Below, one piece after another: positions 52,366-61,741 of a stretch of 64,000 bases of DNA. The notes under the pieces were generated by a model, which was not told the DNA's origin, searched no databases, and saw nothing but the letters and a program-made list of their open reading frames with translations. The DNA is taken from assembly GCF_007671685.1 (NCBI RefSeq), contig NZ_VCNL01000009.1, positions 1 to 64,000 on the forward strand, read 5' to 3'. The stretch is from Halorubrum salsamenti. Its GTDB lineage: Archaea; Halobacteriota; Halobacteria; Halobacteriales; Haloferacaceae. The position numbers were made by a program, and so were the translations under genes. Position 1 is the first letter of the stretch. Each line of letters opens with the position of its first letter.

Positions 52366-52667
52366 TGATTGCAGTTCAATACTACCTGTTGCTGTCGGCA
52401 GGACTGTTCAGTATCGGGTTGTTCGGGATTTTGACCCGACGAAACGCGTTAATGTTCTTGATGTCTGTTGAACTAATGCTCAACGCGGCAAACATAAATT
52501 TCGTTGCCTTCTCATATCAATGGGGGAATCTCACGGGGCAAACGTTCAGCCTCTTCGTCATGGCCCTCGCTGCTGCGGAGGTCACCGTCGGACTTGGAAT
52601 TATTCTTGTCTTGTACCGGAATTTCAAGGATCTCGATGTCACAAAGGCGGCAACTATGCGCTGGTAA
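52365..52667 (+). CDS. nuoK: NADH-quinone oxidoreductase subunit K-like (NuoK)
   Basis: This 100-residue protein has three helices and the NuoK/MnhC signatures: YYLLLSAGLFSIGLFGILTRRNALMFLMSVELMLNAANINFVAF, with the key Glu in VELMLNAAN, and TGQTFSLFVMALAAAEVTVGLGIILVLYRN with the second Glu. These acids take part in proton pumping. The ATG at 52365 gives the family start MIAVQYYLLL. The gene is an orphan apart from nuoJ. Confidence 0.88.
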   Translation: MIAVQYYLLLSAGLFSIGLFGILTRRNALMFLMSVELMLNAANINFVAFSYQWGNLTGQTFSLFVMALAAAEVTVGLGIILVLYRNFKDLDVTKAATMRW

Positions 52668-52679
52668 TATTCAAAAAAT

Positions 52680-53360
52680 ATGATTCAAAACTTACCAAAC
52701 TGGGACGGGACGATTGCTCATTCTGGAGGATGGGCAATCGCGTTGATCGTTATCGTACTAGTTTCATGGATATTCTATCGCTATTTTGCACCGCAAAATT
52801 GGCGGGAATGGGCTGGTGCTGGTGTTGTACAGGCCTTCGTAATCGCGTTGTACGCCGAAATGTTTGGCTTCCCGTTGACGATTTATCTATTGGTTCGATA
52901 CTTTGGGCTCGACCGTGAGTACGTGAGCGCGAATCTCTGGTCAACACTGGTTGGCGTAGGCGAGACCGGTATGATCATCTCAATGGCACTGGGATATGGT
53001 CTTGCATTCGTTGGAATTGGCGTCTTCATTCAGGGATGGAGGCAAGTTCATCAGGCGCGGCAAGAAGATCAGCTTGTTACTGAGGGCCTATACAGCGTAG
53101 TACGACACCCACAATATACTGGCTTATTCATTGCTCTTTTTGGTGAGGGAATTGTTCACTGGCCAACTATCTTTTCTGTCGGGTTATTCCCCATTATTGT
53201 TCTGACGTTTGCGTGGTTAGCACGCAAAGAAGAACGCGAAATGAACACTCAATTTGGTGATAGCTACCGAACATATATACAAGACGTTCCGATGTTTGTT
53301 CCTCGTAGTGGACAGTGGCGTCGGTTTCTCTATGAATCACGATCAGGGCCTGACCAATGA
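52680..53360 (+). CDS. ICMT/PEMT-type membrane methyltransferase
   Basis: This 226-residue membrane protein has about five helices and the C-terminal signature DQLVTEGLYSVVRHPQYTGLFIALFGEG, then LARKEEREMNTQFGDSYRTYIQDVPMFVPR. This is the S-adenosylmethionine-binding part of the isoprenylcysteine/phospholipid methyltransferase group. Its stop overlaps the flavoprotein ATG (ATGA). Together with that gene, lipid or quinone modification is a reasonable guess. Confidence 0.87.
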   Translation: MIQNLPNWDGTIAHSGGWAIALIVIVLVSWIFYRYFAPQNWREWAGAGVVQAFVIALYAEMFGFPLTIYLLVRYFGLDREYVSANLWSTLVGVGETGMIISMALGYGLAFVGIGVFIQGWRQVHQARQEDQLVTEGLYSVVRHPQYTGLFIALFGEGIVHWPTIFSVGLFPIIVLTFAWLARKEEREMNTQFGDSYRTYIQDVPMFVPRSGQWRRFLYESRSGPDQ

Positions 53361-54532
53361 ATCAAATATCCAGAATTGCGATAATAGGAGGTGGGATGGC
53401 CGGACTTGCAGCAGCTGCAGGATTCGACGACGCTGGATTCGACGTCGAACTGTATGAGCGTCAGTCCTACGACAGCAAACGCGTTAATTGCGGAGAAGCG
53501 ATGACAGCGGTATCGAAGATACCACTCGAGCCGACTGTAGAGAACGGCTTTCTCAATCCGCTGCCAGCGATGGAAGTGGAGGTGTATGACGGAATTGACG
53601 CCGATCGCCACCGCACTGGAGCCGGTACCTTTCCTGCTGCGGATACATATATAACGGACCGAAATATCGTTGAGCAGTCCTGGGCAGAACACCTCTCAGA
53701 GAAGAGTGTTGACATCCACGAAAACCAGTCTATCACACGGACAGATTTCCACGAGTTCGCCGATGAGTATGATCTCGTCGTTGATGCAACCGGTCAGCCA
53801 TCACTCTCCAGTAAAGCGCTCGGAACAACCAACGAGTATTCAGGATATATGGTGGCGCTTAACAGTGATGTCGAAGGGGACTTCACCGAGTTGTACCCGA
53901 ACAGCCGGATTGTTCTAGAGAACTATACTGGGTACTCATGGGCATTCGCGAAGACACCTCAACGGGCCAACGTTGGTATCGGCTGGACGGTCAGTGATCG
54001 GCCTAGTGATTATATGAAGACATTTAAGCAAACTTGTAAGCGGAATGGGTGGCCAGCCCCGTCACAGCAACGGACGAACGTCGCAATCATTCCGGAGGGA
54101 CCAAGCCTCGATCCCGACAGAACGTATCTTCCGGAGCACTCTGTCGTACGGGTTGGTGATGCTGCAGGTCTCGCAAACCGACTCACCGGAAAGGGGATTT
54201 CACAGGCCGTCGAATCAGGATTTCTGGCCGCAGAGCTGGCTAAAAGCGGCCAATTACACACATACCCCGACAGATTATATCAGACGATGAAAGCAGAGTA
54301 TATATTCGCCACAGTTGTGAGATATTTTCTTGAAACTCGCAACCCACAAATTCTGGGAGCAGCAATTCGTGCCGCCGCCGGAATCGATATTGAACACGTT
54401 GACCGGTCTCCGAGCACAGTTCTACTGCGTCTCCTCTGTCACCCTGTCTTGTTCGCCCGTATTTTCTCGAGACGGCGAGTTTTAAAGCGTGTCTATGGAG
54501 GAATGACCAACCAGTGGGAGTTAATTGATTGA
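53357..54532 (+). CDS. FAD-dependent oxidoreductase of the geranylgeranyl-reductase type
   Basis: This 391-residue flavoprotein has the N-terminal dinucleotide motif IIGGGMAGLAAAAGF, the second FAD motif VRVGDAAGLANRLTGKGISQAVESG near residue 265, and the conserved YSWAFAKTPQRANVGIGW segment. These match the geranylgeranyl/digeranylgeranyl reductase family, which saturates isoprenoid chains of lipids or quinones. The FAD site is complete. It is coupled to the methyltransferase gene and its 3' end overlaps the convergent stress-protein gene by 12 bases. Confidence 0.87.
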   Translation: MNQISRIAIIGGGMAGLAAAAGFDDAGFDVELYERQSYDSKRVNCGEAMTAVSKIPLEPTVENGFLNPLPAMEVEVYDGIDADRHRTGAGTFPAADTYITDRNIVEQSWAEHLSEKSVDIHENQSITRTDFHEFADEYDLVVDATGQPSLSSKALGTTNEYSGYMVALNSDVEGDFTELYPNSRIVLENYTGYSWAFAKTPQRANVGIGWTVSDRPSDYMKTFKQTCKRNGWPAPSQQRTNVAIIPEGPSLDPDRTYLPEHSVVRVGDAAGLANRLTGKGISQAVESGFLAAELAKSGQLHTYPDRLYQTMKAEYIFATVVRYFLETRNPQILGAAIRAAAGIDIEHVDRSPSTVLLRLLCHPVLFARIFSRRRVLKRVYGGMTNQWELID

Positions 54533-55516
54533 CATTCGATTCTGGTTTTCCTTTCGAAGAAACGTGTACGGGTGCTTTTTCAATTCTGCTGTCGTGCGAT
54601 TGATCGTTAGAACGGGGCAATCTGCTTCCTCGATCACTCGAGATGCCACACTTCCCTGTAACAGTCGGCGAATACCAGTCAATCCTCGTGTCCCCATTGT
54701 AACAAGGTCAATGCCATTTACCTCAGTATATTCGAGAATCTCCTGTTGAGCTTGACCATAACTCAACGTAGTTCGGACAGGAACGTCTAAGGTCGCTGCC
54801 TTCTCCGTAATGTCTTCTAGAAGCCGAGTTCCCCGCTGTTCCCAAGAGTCAGTAACCTCACCCCACGTGTATCCAGGCCGACTCGAATAGGACTGTTCAT
54901 CCACAACAAAAAGTCCATGCAGGGTCGCATTATGCCGTTTAGCAATTTGTAGCCCATGTTTGAACGCAACAGACGCCTCATCATACCCATCCGTAGGCAC
55001 GAGAATATCGGTGAACTGGCTGGTAGATGAACCTCCAACCGGATCAGAGGGGTCCCTATCAGGTATCGTCAAGACAGGAAGGGGGACATTTTGAATGATG
55101 TGACTGGAGACGTCTCTCCGGAGAACTCGTGCTAATCTAGTCTGTTTAGGTTTCTGGTGGACAAGCAAATCAATATCATTCTCTTCAGCGTATTGCCGAA
55201 TAACACCTGGAGAGTGTCCACTATCCACTGCTGGTATCACATTGAGTCCGAGCGAGTGGGCCTGATCCACCACGGGTTCAATTACCGCTGCTGTGTCCCA
55301 CTCCTCTTGTGTAGTGATCTGGTCGGATTCCAGCCCCGTGCGGTCCTCATCTTGAATAGATAATACGTGGAGAGCCGCATCATATGTTTCTGCAAGTGAT
55401 AGACTGTATTGGACCACTGAGTCCACTACATCAGTTCCGTAGAGTGGAATGAGTATCTGGTTGTACAGGTTGATGTCCGGGCCTTCTCGAACTTCTAGAC
55501 GGCGTGGGGAGCTCAT
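54521..55516 (-). CDS. Tandem universal stress protein (UspA)
   Basis: This 331-residue protein has two UspA domains. The second (about residues 170-315) is typical: DILVPTDGYDEASVAFKHGLQIAKRHNATLHGLFVVDE, ending with the nucleotide loop GTRGLTGIRRLLQGSVASRVIEEADCPVLTI (GxxGxxxxxxxxGS). The first domain starts with NQILIPLYGTDVVDSVVQYSLSLAE and has a weaker loop (HQKPKQTRLARVLRRDVS), so it may not bind ATP. Such pairs respond to stress in haloarchaea. It converges on the flavoprotein gene. Confidence 0.88.
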   Translation of the reverse strand: MSSPRRLEVREGPDINLYNQILIPLYGTDVVDSVVQYSLSLAETYDAALHVLSIQDEDRTGLESDQITTQEEWDTAAVIEPVVDQAHSLGLNVIPAVDSGHSPGVIRQYAEENDIDLLVHQKPKQTRLARVLRRDVSSHIIQNVPLPVLTIPDRDPSDPVGGSSTSQFTDILVPTDGYDEASVAFKHGLQIAKRHNATLHGLFVVDEQSYSSRPGYTWGEVTDSWEQRGTRLLEDITEKAATLDVPVRTTLSYGQAQQEILEYTEVNGIDLVTMGTRGLTGIRRLLQGSVASRVIEEADCPVLTINRTTAELKKHPYTFLRKENQNRMSIN

Positions 55517-55778
55517 ATATATCTATACGTAACGACGATTTACCGCACTTTCTGTTAAGAATCGAAACCGGCCGAATGGTCTCTGGGATAGTGAATTGAG
55601 GGGTTCACCGGGCGTAGCCCTTGCTGGATCACTCCCGTATCGAAAGAAAACAGGGGGCGAGAGTGTGGGACTGACGTGTCTTGGTATAGACAACCCTACC
55701 GAAGGTGACTGTGATCACATTCCTGGTTATTAGTAATAGGGATAAAGCGTATGAGAGCTACTGCTGTAACGTCCGATA

Positions 55779-56039
55779 ATGCCGCAACAGTGGAATCGTC
55801 GTCGGATGCTTCAACTTGGTGGAACAATTGGAATACTAGGTCTTACAGGCTGTCTGGGTGGCTCAAGCACGAATTCATGGGATATTAATGAACCAGTAGT
55901 AGTGGCATCAGCACAGCAATTTAGCTCACCAGGATGTAGCTGCTGCGAGCAGTATGCATCATATCTTCGCGAGAATATCACCGGCGAGCTCTCAGAGACC
56001 GTACCGGATGATACCCAAGCAGCATTCGTCTTTAGCTAA
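55779..56039 (+). pseudogene. DUF411-like metal-binding lipoprotein cut by an insertion sequence
   Basis: The first 80 residues include a Tat signal (NRRRMLQLGGTIGILGL) with lipobox TGC and the start of a DUF411 domain (SPGCSCCEQYASYLRENITGELSETVPDDT). The usual second half with the conserved SCHT motif is missing. After DDTQA the sequence diverges into AFVFS and a stop, close to where the ISH8-like element begins. The insertion thus cut the gene. DUF411 proteins bind copper or other metals and often sit near copper genes. Confidence 0.75.
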
Positions 56040-57706
56040 GCGAAGAACCGCATGACAGCAGCGGCTTATCGAGGCTACTTTTTGAGAGGAATGAGGAGGC
56101 GGCAAGTGTGCACCAAGACGCCTCCTCATCGAGAATCATGCGTCGGCTTACTACACTGTTTCCCTCTGAGTTCCTTGAAGAGCACGCCGAGGAACTCGGC
56201 GTGGTCGAACGGGAGGGGAAGCTTCAGATTCCTGCCTTCGTCTGGACATTCGTGTTCGGCTTCGCCGCAGGCGAAAGCCGAACACTCGCCGGCTTCAGAC
56301 GCTGTTACAACTCTACTGCCGATGAGACGATCTCGCCGAGTGGGTTCTATCAGCGGTTGACTCCGACACTTGCGAAGTACCTCCGCGACCTCGTCGAGCA
56401 CGGTCTCGACGAGGTCGCTGTTCCTAACGCGACAGCTGCTGATATCGACCGGTTCAGAGATGTGATGATCGCTGATGGAACGGTGTTGCGGTTACACGAA
56501 TTTCTTTCAGATCAGTTCGAAGCACGCCACGAGGAGCAGGCTGGAGCGAAGCTCCACCTGCTCCACAATGCCACCGAGCAGACGATTGAACGGATCGATA
56601 CTGCTGACGAGAAAGCACACGACAGCACCCTGTTCAAGACAGGACCATGGCTTGAGAATCGCCTCATGCTGTTCGATCTCGCCTACTTCAAGTACCGCCG
56701 GTTTGCGCTGATCGACGAGAACGGCGGCTTCTTCGTGAGTCGATTGAAGCAGAACGCAAATCCGGTGATCACAGCAGAATTACGGGAATGGCGCGGTAGT
56801 GGCTCAGGGAAGGAATTGAGCTAATTGTTCTAATTGATTAATACGACCTTAGAACTACGTGCACTAGGTGCACGAAATTTTAAATCGGTTTTAGTTCATC
56901 GATATGTGGGACGGCGAATCGGATGGGTAGAATGTGTCTAGCTCATTTCAGACATTTCAAGACCTGAATCGGCTCTTATTGCCACTCACTTATAAATGGG
57001 ATTTAGCAAGAGAAATCTATAGAGATCCCACAGGAGAACACCTCTAAACGGTACTGGGTGAAATTATATCAAGGGTTCACCTACATCACTACCGCGCCAT
57101 TCCCTTAGAGGGCAAGCAGCTCCGAGCTGTTCTCGACGATCTCGACCGGAAGTACATCGATGTGGAGGTCGAAGTCGAGTTCAAACGGGGACGTACAATG
57201 GGACGCGGTCGCTGGATACGAAGCGATTTCGCGTCGTCGGCGTCCGCGACGAGAACGCCGACGACTACCATCTGTACGTGACGAATTTGGCGAGAAAGGA
57301 GTTCTTCCCGGCGGATTTAGCGCAGATCTACCGATGTCGGTGGGAAGTTGAGTTGTTGTTCCGTGAGCTGAAGACGCAGTACAACTTGGATGAGTTCGAC
57401 ACGAGCGACGAACACGTGGTGAAGATCTTACTATACGCAGCACTGCTGTCACTGCTTGTAAGCCGCGATTTATTGGATCTGGTGACTGAGCAGGCGGATG
57501 ATGAGCTCGTGTTTCCGACAGAACGCTGGGCGGCGACCTTCCGGTCGCACGCCCAGCTTTTCCTCCACAAACTGGGTGAGTATCTCGGCTACTCACCATC
57601 GCCGCTGCTTGAACGACTGATCGAAGACGCTCAAAAGATCCACAAGCAGCGACCAATCTTACAAGAGACGCTCGCTACCGCTACACAACCGAGGTGTGAG
57701 TCTTAA
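56030..57706 (+). mobile_element. Decayed ISH8-like (IS4-family) insertion sequence
   Basis: The transposase runs from an ATG at 56138 (MRRLTTLFPSEFLEEHAEELG) to a stop at 57704-57706. The DDE pieces are visible: VMIADGTVLRLHEF in the first half, FDLAYFKYRRFALIDENGGFFVSR in the second and the YREK-like RCRWEVELLFRELKTQY in the last. It is dead for two reasons: about 280 bp of foreign DNA interrupts the frame near 56800-57085, and a frameshift lies near 57186 (between EFKRG and YNGTRSLDTKRF). The borders are approximate; clear terminal inverted repeats were not found. Confidence 0.85.
56798..57089. mobile_element. About 280-bp MITE-like insert inside the transposase
   Basis: The left junction reads GAATGGCGC-GGTAGTG and the right junction CACTACC-GCGCCATTC, so the insert carries short inverted ends (GGTAGTG/CACTACC) and disrupts the codons for REWRG/RAIPLEG. 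The insert has no coding frame, is AT-rich and contains a CGTGCAC-TAG-GTGCACG palindrome at 56858-56874. The palindromic target makes a duplicated site hard to see. No transposase is present, so it must have moved in trans. Confidence 0.65.
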
Positions 57707-58229
57707 CTGAAGACGGATGGCCTGCTAAGTCCCCAGGGTGCGTAAAGAGGTACTGGGGTGGTCAAAGGCCGATGATTCAACAGCGTCTTCGAACGCGTGG
57801 CTCTGATTGGCCTACTTGCCAAGGAAGCACCATCATGGGAGGCCGCCCGGATGCTAGCGGCATCCGGGCGGCGAGCCCGAATAGGTGTTGCTCCATTTAC
57901 GCACACACCACCCATCAGCGCAGCAGTAGCTCGTATCGATCTTCCAGATGCTCGACTGCATGGAGGAGTCTGATCCACAAGAGCTGAGTTACTGAAGGCC
58001 GCCGAGACGGCGGCCCTCACCGGCCGGTCGCAGCGAGTGTGAGCCACAGCTAACGCGTTCACGTTCTGACCGCCTGCCGGCTGTTTCGTGAGCTTTCGCC
58101 GTGCAGGCTGGTGATTTTCTCCCCGTGAACAAGGTCAGGTCGATCTCGGCGAAAAATATAGTATCGCAGACGTGGTTTGTTGAGCTAGCAGGCTTTCATA
58201 GGTGTAGTTTCGGCATACGGCGGTCGATT
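57707..58229. other. Non-coding remnant region with hairpins
   Basis: No intact gene is seen. It contains a strong 13-bp stem with a 5-nt loop (57842-57854 with 57860-57872) and a smaller CCGCCG-AGA-CGGCGG hairpin near 58002-58016. Both strands have short broken frames without recognised domains. It is probably IS or gene debris between two transposase relics. Confidence 0.5.
57842..57872. repeat. 13-bp perfect stem-loop
   Basis: GCCGCCCGGATGC (57842-57854) and GCATCCGGGCGGC (57860-57872) are exact complements around TAGCG. It may be a terminator or a transposon-end hairpin; the surroundings are IS debris. Confidence 0.5.
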
Positions 58230-58767
58230 TCATGGATATCGAACGCTTCGCCGGAGGTTGTAAACGATGGCTTTGAGGATCATTTCGCGGAATTTATGCC
58301 ACCACCTTCGCCCACGACTGCGCCGAGCGTGCGCTTGTGCTTGAGAAGAGGGTTTCCGACATTGTTCGCTGGTGATAGCGATCACTGTCCATTCGGGCGT
58401 TGTGAGTACGATCAAGCGATGAGTAGATACGATGCTTGATCAGTGGTCTGATGCCATTTTCACGAAGTTCGTTGCGAAAGGATTTTGCGTCGTACCCGCG
58501 GTCTGCAGCGAGGATTCTCAGGTCGATCTTCGCGTGGGCGAAGATCGTGCCGGTTTTGTCGGTGAACGTGCAGCCACAATCCTTACACCGATACCGCTGG
58601 AACAATCGATAACTGCCGTAGTTGATCACCGATTCACTGTGGCAGTGCGGACAGTAGAGGCTATCACGCCAACGAACCTGCAGGAGCATGCTCGCGGCAG
58701 CGGCCTCCGAACGAAATACTTCGAATGGGAACACACTTAGTGACGCATCCGCGTCACCCTTGCCCAC
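58230..58767 (-). pseudogene. Mosaic of IS1595-type and IS5-type transposase fragments
   Basis: One open frame joins two unrelated transposases. The first 83 or so residues are the N-terminal zinc-ribbon part of an IS1595-family enzyme (EVFRSEAAAASMLLQVRWRD, CPHC, CKDCGCTFTDKTGTIFAHAKIDL). From about 58522 down it continues as the C-terminal part of an IS5-type DDE transposase (ILAADRGYDAKSFRNELRENG). Further frameshifts follow before WWHKFREMILKAIVYNLRRSV, ending at 58230. It cannot be active. It may mark a recombination between two elements. Confidence 0.8.
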
Positions 58768-58882
58768 TACGTTTTCAGAGTGGTAGCTCTATCCGACCAA
58801 CAACCTACTTCCCATGAGCGTAGGTACTGACTTTCTACAGATGAGCGTAAGGGGTTTATGAGGCTATCTCCTTCCGCCTAGT

Positions 58883-59905
58883 ATGACCGGTTCCCCCGTC
58901 GCATGGCTCCGCGACGAACTCTTTACCATGGGACCGCTGTCGGACACGTTGATCTGGGTCGTCGTGCTCCTCTTTGCCGCTGCGGGGGTCATCGAGTGGT
59001 ACGGCCGCCACTCGGGGACAGAGCGCATGGACGCCGCACGGACGACAGCAACGGCCGCTTGGATCGGCTTTGGGCTGTTTTGGCTTAACTCGGTGCCGTT
59101 CTGGTGGTTCGAACAGCAGAGCTTTGTTGAAACTCTTCTCGCGTTGATTGGCGGCCCAGCCTGTTTCTACGCGGCCTACGAACTCTATACCGGCCGGACA
59201 ACGCTGTTTGTCCTCTCTCGGGCCATCGCCGTTATGGGATTTATATATCTCCCGTTCGAGACGATTCCGGCGATCACGGTTAGCGGACTCTCATTACCGG
59301 CCCCCCGGCAGTACCTCATCGAGGTAACGACGGTCATAACGGGCTGGATCATTTCGGTGGCGGGCTACTCGCCCGCACTCGTCGAGAGCCCCGAGGGGTT
59401 CATGGCGACCTACCAGTGGACGCTGAGCGACGGCCATATCTACAACATTTACATCGTCCTGGCCTGTACCGGTCTCGGCAGTATCGCCGTTTTCAGTGGC
59501 CTGATCGCGGCCGTCAAAGCACCCCTAAACCGAAAGCTCCGCGCGCTGGCGGTCGCTGTCCCGATTATCTTCGTGCTCAACGTATTTCGCACCGCCTTCA
59601 TTTCGATCGCCGCCGGTAATCAGTTGATGGACTGGTTCTCGGAGGCGATCCTGTTTGTGTTCGGCGAAACCGATCCTCATCGGGTGTCGTTTCTGATCTC
59701 CGACCGCATCATCAGCCAACTCGGGGCGGTCGTCGCGCTCATGGCGATCACCTACCTCGTCGTCCGCGAGCTCCCGGAACTGTTGACCATCCTAGAAGAT
59801 ATACTCTACTTGCTCACAGGTGAGGATCATGACCTCCAAGCCGCCCTCGATCTCCCGCGTGAGCCCGCGGTCGAACAGCCAGAAGCGGCGACGGAAAGCG
59901 ACTGA
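58883..59905 (+). CDS. artA: Archaeosortase A
   Basis: This 340-residue membrane enzyme has about eight helices. The catalytic Cys lies in IVLACTGLGSIAVF near residue 193 and the catalytic Arg in FVLNVFRTAFISIAAGNQ near 234, with the later His in ETDPHRVSFLISD. These are the exosortase/archaeosortase signature residues. ArtA removes a PGF-type C-terminal signal from surface proteins and attaches a lipid. The C-terminal tail is acidic. In haloarchaea artA is usually chromosomal; here it lies among IS remnants, so it may be an extra or relocated copy. Confidence 0.9.
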   Translation: MTGSPVAWLRDELFTMGPLSDTLIWVVVLLFAAAGVIEWYGRHSGTERMDAARTTATAAWIGFGLFWLNSVPFWWFEQQSFVETLLALIGGPACFYAAYELYTGRTTLFVLSRAIAVMGFIYLPFETIPAITVSGLSLPAPRQYLIEVTTVITGWIISVAGYSPALVESPEGFMATYQWTLSDGHIYNIYIVLACTGLGSIAVFSGLIAAVKAPLNRKLRALAVAVPIIFVLNVFRTAFISIAAGNQLMDWFSEAILFVFGETDPHRVSFLISDRIISQLGAVVALMAITYLVVRELPELLTILEDILYLLTGEDHDLQAALDLPREPAVEQPEAATESD

Positions 59906-60260
59906 GATCCTCTCGATCAGCTACGATCCGGGACGTATGATCGCGTTGCTGCCGCGATCTCATCGGTGACCACGGCCGTAATCGTTCCCTGCTTGCCAAC
60001 ATGTGAAGACTGTCTTTCAGTGTTGCCACCGTCCACGGGATGACGTATCTCTGCTGGAGTGGTTCAGTGCGCACCCACACCCCGCTTGGGACGGCGATAC
60101 TGCCGGGGTGGTGTGACTGTGTCATGAATGCAACAGCGATGGACTCCTACTCTGGGTATGGTATTATCTCATCGAAAACTACGACCCACAGCCGGGGAGT
60201 TCCGGCGTCGGTTGCGAACCGATTGGGTGCCCACACGACAGTACCGCGCTCCGGCGTGGG
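59906..60260. other. Intergenic region, no gene seen
   Basis: This 355-bp convergent gap separates the archaeosortase and DUF418 genes. I see only short broken frames and no recognised repeats or RNA. Confidence 0.45.
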
Positions 60261-61463
60261 TTACTTCGAGTTCCGCATCGGCTGCCGCTCCCCGTAGGTG
60301 AGCGTCCGCCAGACCCACTCGACGGGTCCGAACCGGAAAATGCGCAGCCAGAGCACCGACAGAGCAACTTGCGCCGACCAGATCACGACGACGATCGCGT
60401 ACTGCTCGACGCGGGAGACGGAGCCGAACAAGCCAAGCCCGTGGCCGTAAAATATCGTGGTCGCGATGACGGTCTGGAGGAGGTAGTTCGTAAACGCGGT
60501 CCGCCCGACCGCAGCGAAAGCTCTCGTTATCGGACCGTTCGGCCGCCACTGTGCGTAGAGCGTGATGAGTCCGAGGTAGCCGCCGGCGACGAGGAGGCTT
60601 CCCCAGTAGTTGAACTGCCGCCAGTACAAGGCGGCGTCCGCACTCCAGTTATTGGCCTCAATGTAAGCGACACCGGCGACGACAATCGCGACGCCGACGA
60701 CCCCGACGCCGACGAGCCGGCGATACAGTTGCGTCGAGCGCTCACCGGTCAGCACGCCCCAGCGGTACAGGGCCATCCCCAGCAGCATGATCCCGCCGAC
60801 GCGCCAGAACGTCGAGGCGATGAACCCTGTCGTCTGCCGCTGGAATGAGGAAGATACCCGATGGTCGAGCTGTTCGATCCACCCGCTGCGGTACGTCGCC
60901 ACCTCCTGACGGAGCGCCACCTCTGCGGGCCCCCACTGGGAGGCGATCGCGTCGCCGCCGATGCTGACCGCGGCGAACAGCTCCGTCGCGGGGACGAACA
61001 ACAGGAAGACTCCGCCTAGCACCGCGAGTCGCTTCGCGTCCAAGTCGCGGAGTGTGATCAGGAACAGCCCCGTGAATCCGTACGCAACGAGAATATCGCC
61101 GTACCACAGCAGGTACGCGTGCACCATCCCGATCGCGATGAGGACCACAGTCCTCCGGTAGTGGAGCCGAACTGCCGGCTGGCCCTTCTCCTCCTTGCTG
61201 TCGACGAATAGCAGGATCCCCGCGCCGAACAGCGCGGAGAACAGCGTGATGAGCTTTGCCTGGCCGAACACGTGCCCGAGGAACCACGCCCAGTAGTTCG
61301 CGCCGGTGAAGTCGCCGTACACCGTCGGGTTGAGAAGCGTCGCCTCCGGCATCGCGAAGACCCAGATATTGATGACCAAGATTCCGAGCAGGGCGAACCC
61401 TCTGAGCGCATCGAGGCTGACGATCCGTTCGGAGGGCGGGGTGGGACCGGGATCGCGTGTCAC
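60261..61463 (-). CDS. DUF418 (YeiB-like) membrane protein
   Basis: This 400-residue protein with about nine to ten helices begins with the YeiB/acyltransferase-like SLDALRGFALLGILVINIW. It has the DUF418 C-terminal domain: FNYWGSLLVAGGYLGLITLY, then AFAAVGRTAFTNYLLQTVIATTIFYGHGLGLFG and ending WRTLTYGERQPMR. Such proteins may move or modify lipids or small molecules across the membrane; no substrate is known. It converges on the archaeosortase gene. It is complete and looks functional. Confidence 0.9.
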   Translation of the reverse strand: MTRDPGPTPPSERIVSLDALRGFALLGILVINIWVFAMPEATLLNPTVYGDFTGANYWAWFLGHVFGQAKLITLFSALFGAGILLFVDSKEEKGQPAVRLHYRRTVVLIAIGMVHAYLLWYGDILVAYGFTGLFLITLRDLDAKRLAVLGGVFLLFVPATELFAAVSIGGDAIASQWGPAEVALRQEVATYRSGWIEQLDHRVSSSFQRQTTGFIASTFWRVGGIMLLGMALYRWGVLTGERSTQLYRRLVGVGVVGVAIVVAGVAYIEANNWSADAALYWRQFNYWGSLLVAGGYLGLITLYAQWRPNGPITRAFAAVGRTAFTNYLLQTVIATTIFYGHGLGLFGSVSRVEQYAIVVVIWSAQVALSVLWLRIFRFGPVEWVWRTLTYGERQPMRNSK

Positions 61464-61547
61464 GAATTATCTCGGGGGAGGGTCTGCAGGACCGAATAGG
61501 TTCTGATACCCGTCGCGTCGGGGACGAATTCGATGCAAGCGCCGCGG

Positions 61548-61741
61548 TCAGTCTAGCCGTATCGCCTGTTCGCGTTCCAAGGAGCGATAGATCGCGTCGA
61601 TGACGCGCTGGACGGACAACGCCTCCTCGACCGTGTTGATCGTGGGGCCTCCCCCTCGGCGACCTCCTGTAGAAAGGTCGCCTGTTCGGTCGCGTGACTG
61701 TCGCCATCGCGAGTTTCGACCGTCGTGTCGGAGAGATGATG
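61548..61741 (-). pseudogene. Gfo/Idh/MocA oxidoreductase, C-terminal fragment
   Basis: Only the last part of a sugar-dehydrogenase-like protein is present. SHATEQATFLQEVAEGEAP is in one frame and then, after a frameshift near 61643, TINTVEEALSVQRVIDAIYRSLE in another, ending RLD-stop at 61548. This is the usual C-terminal helix of the Gfo/Idh/MocA family. Its 5' part was lost at a junction with a transposase fragment near 61742. Confidence 0.7.

Noticed and set aside
57703-58062. A 119-residue leftward frame in IS debris
   Set aside because: Arg/Ala-rich composition, spans two hairpins and has no domain.
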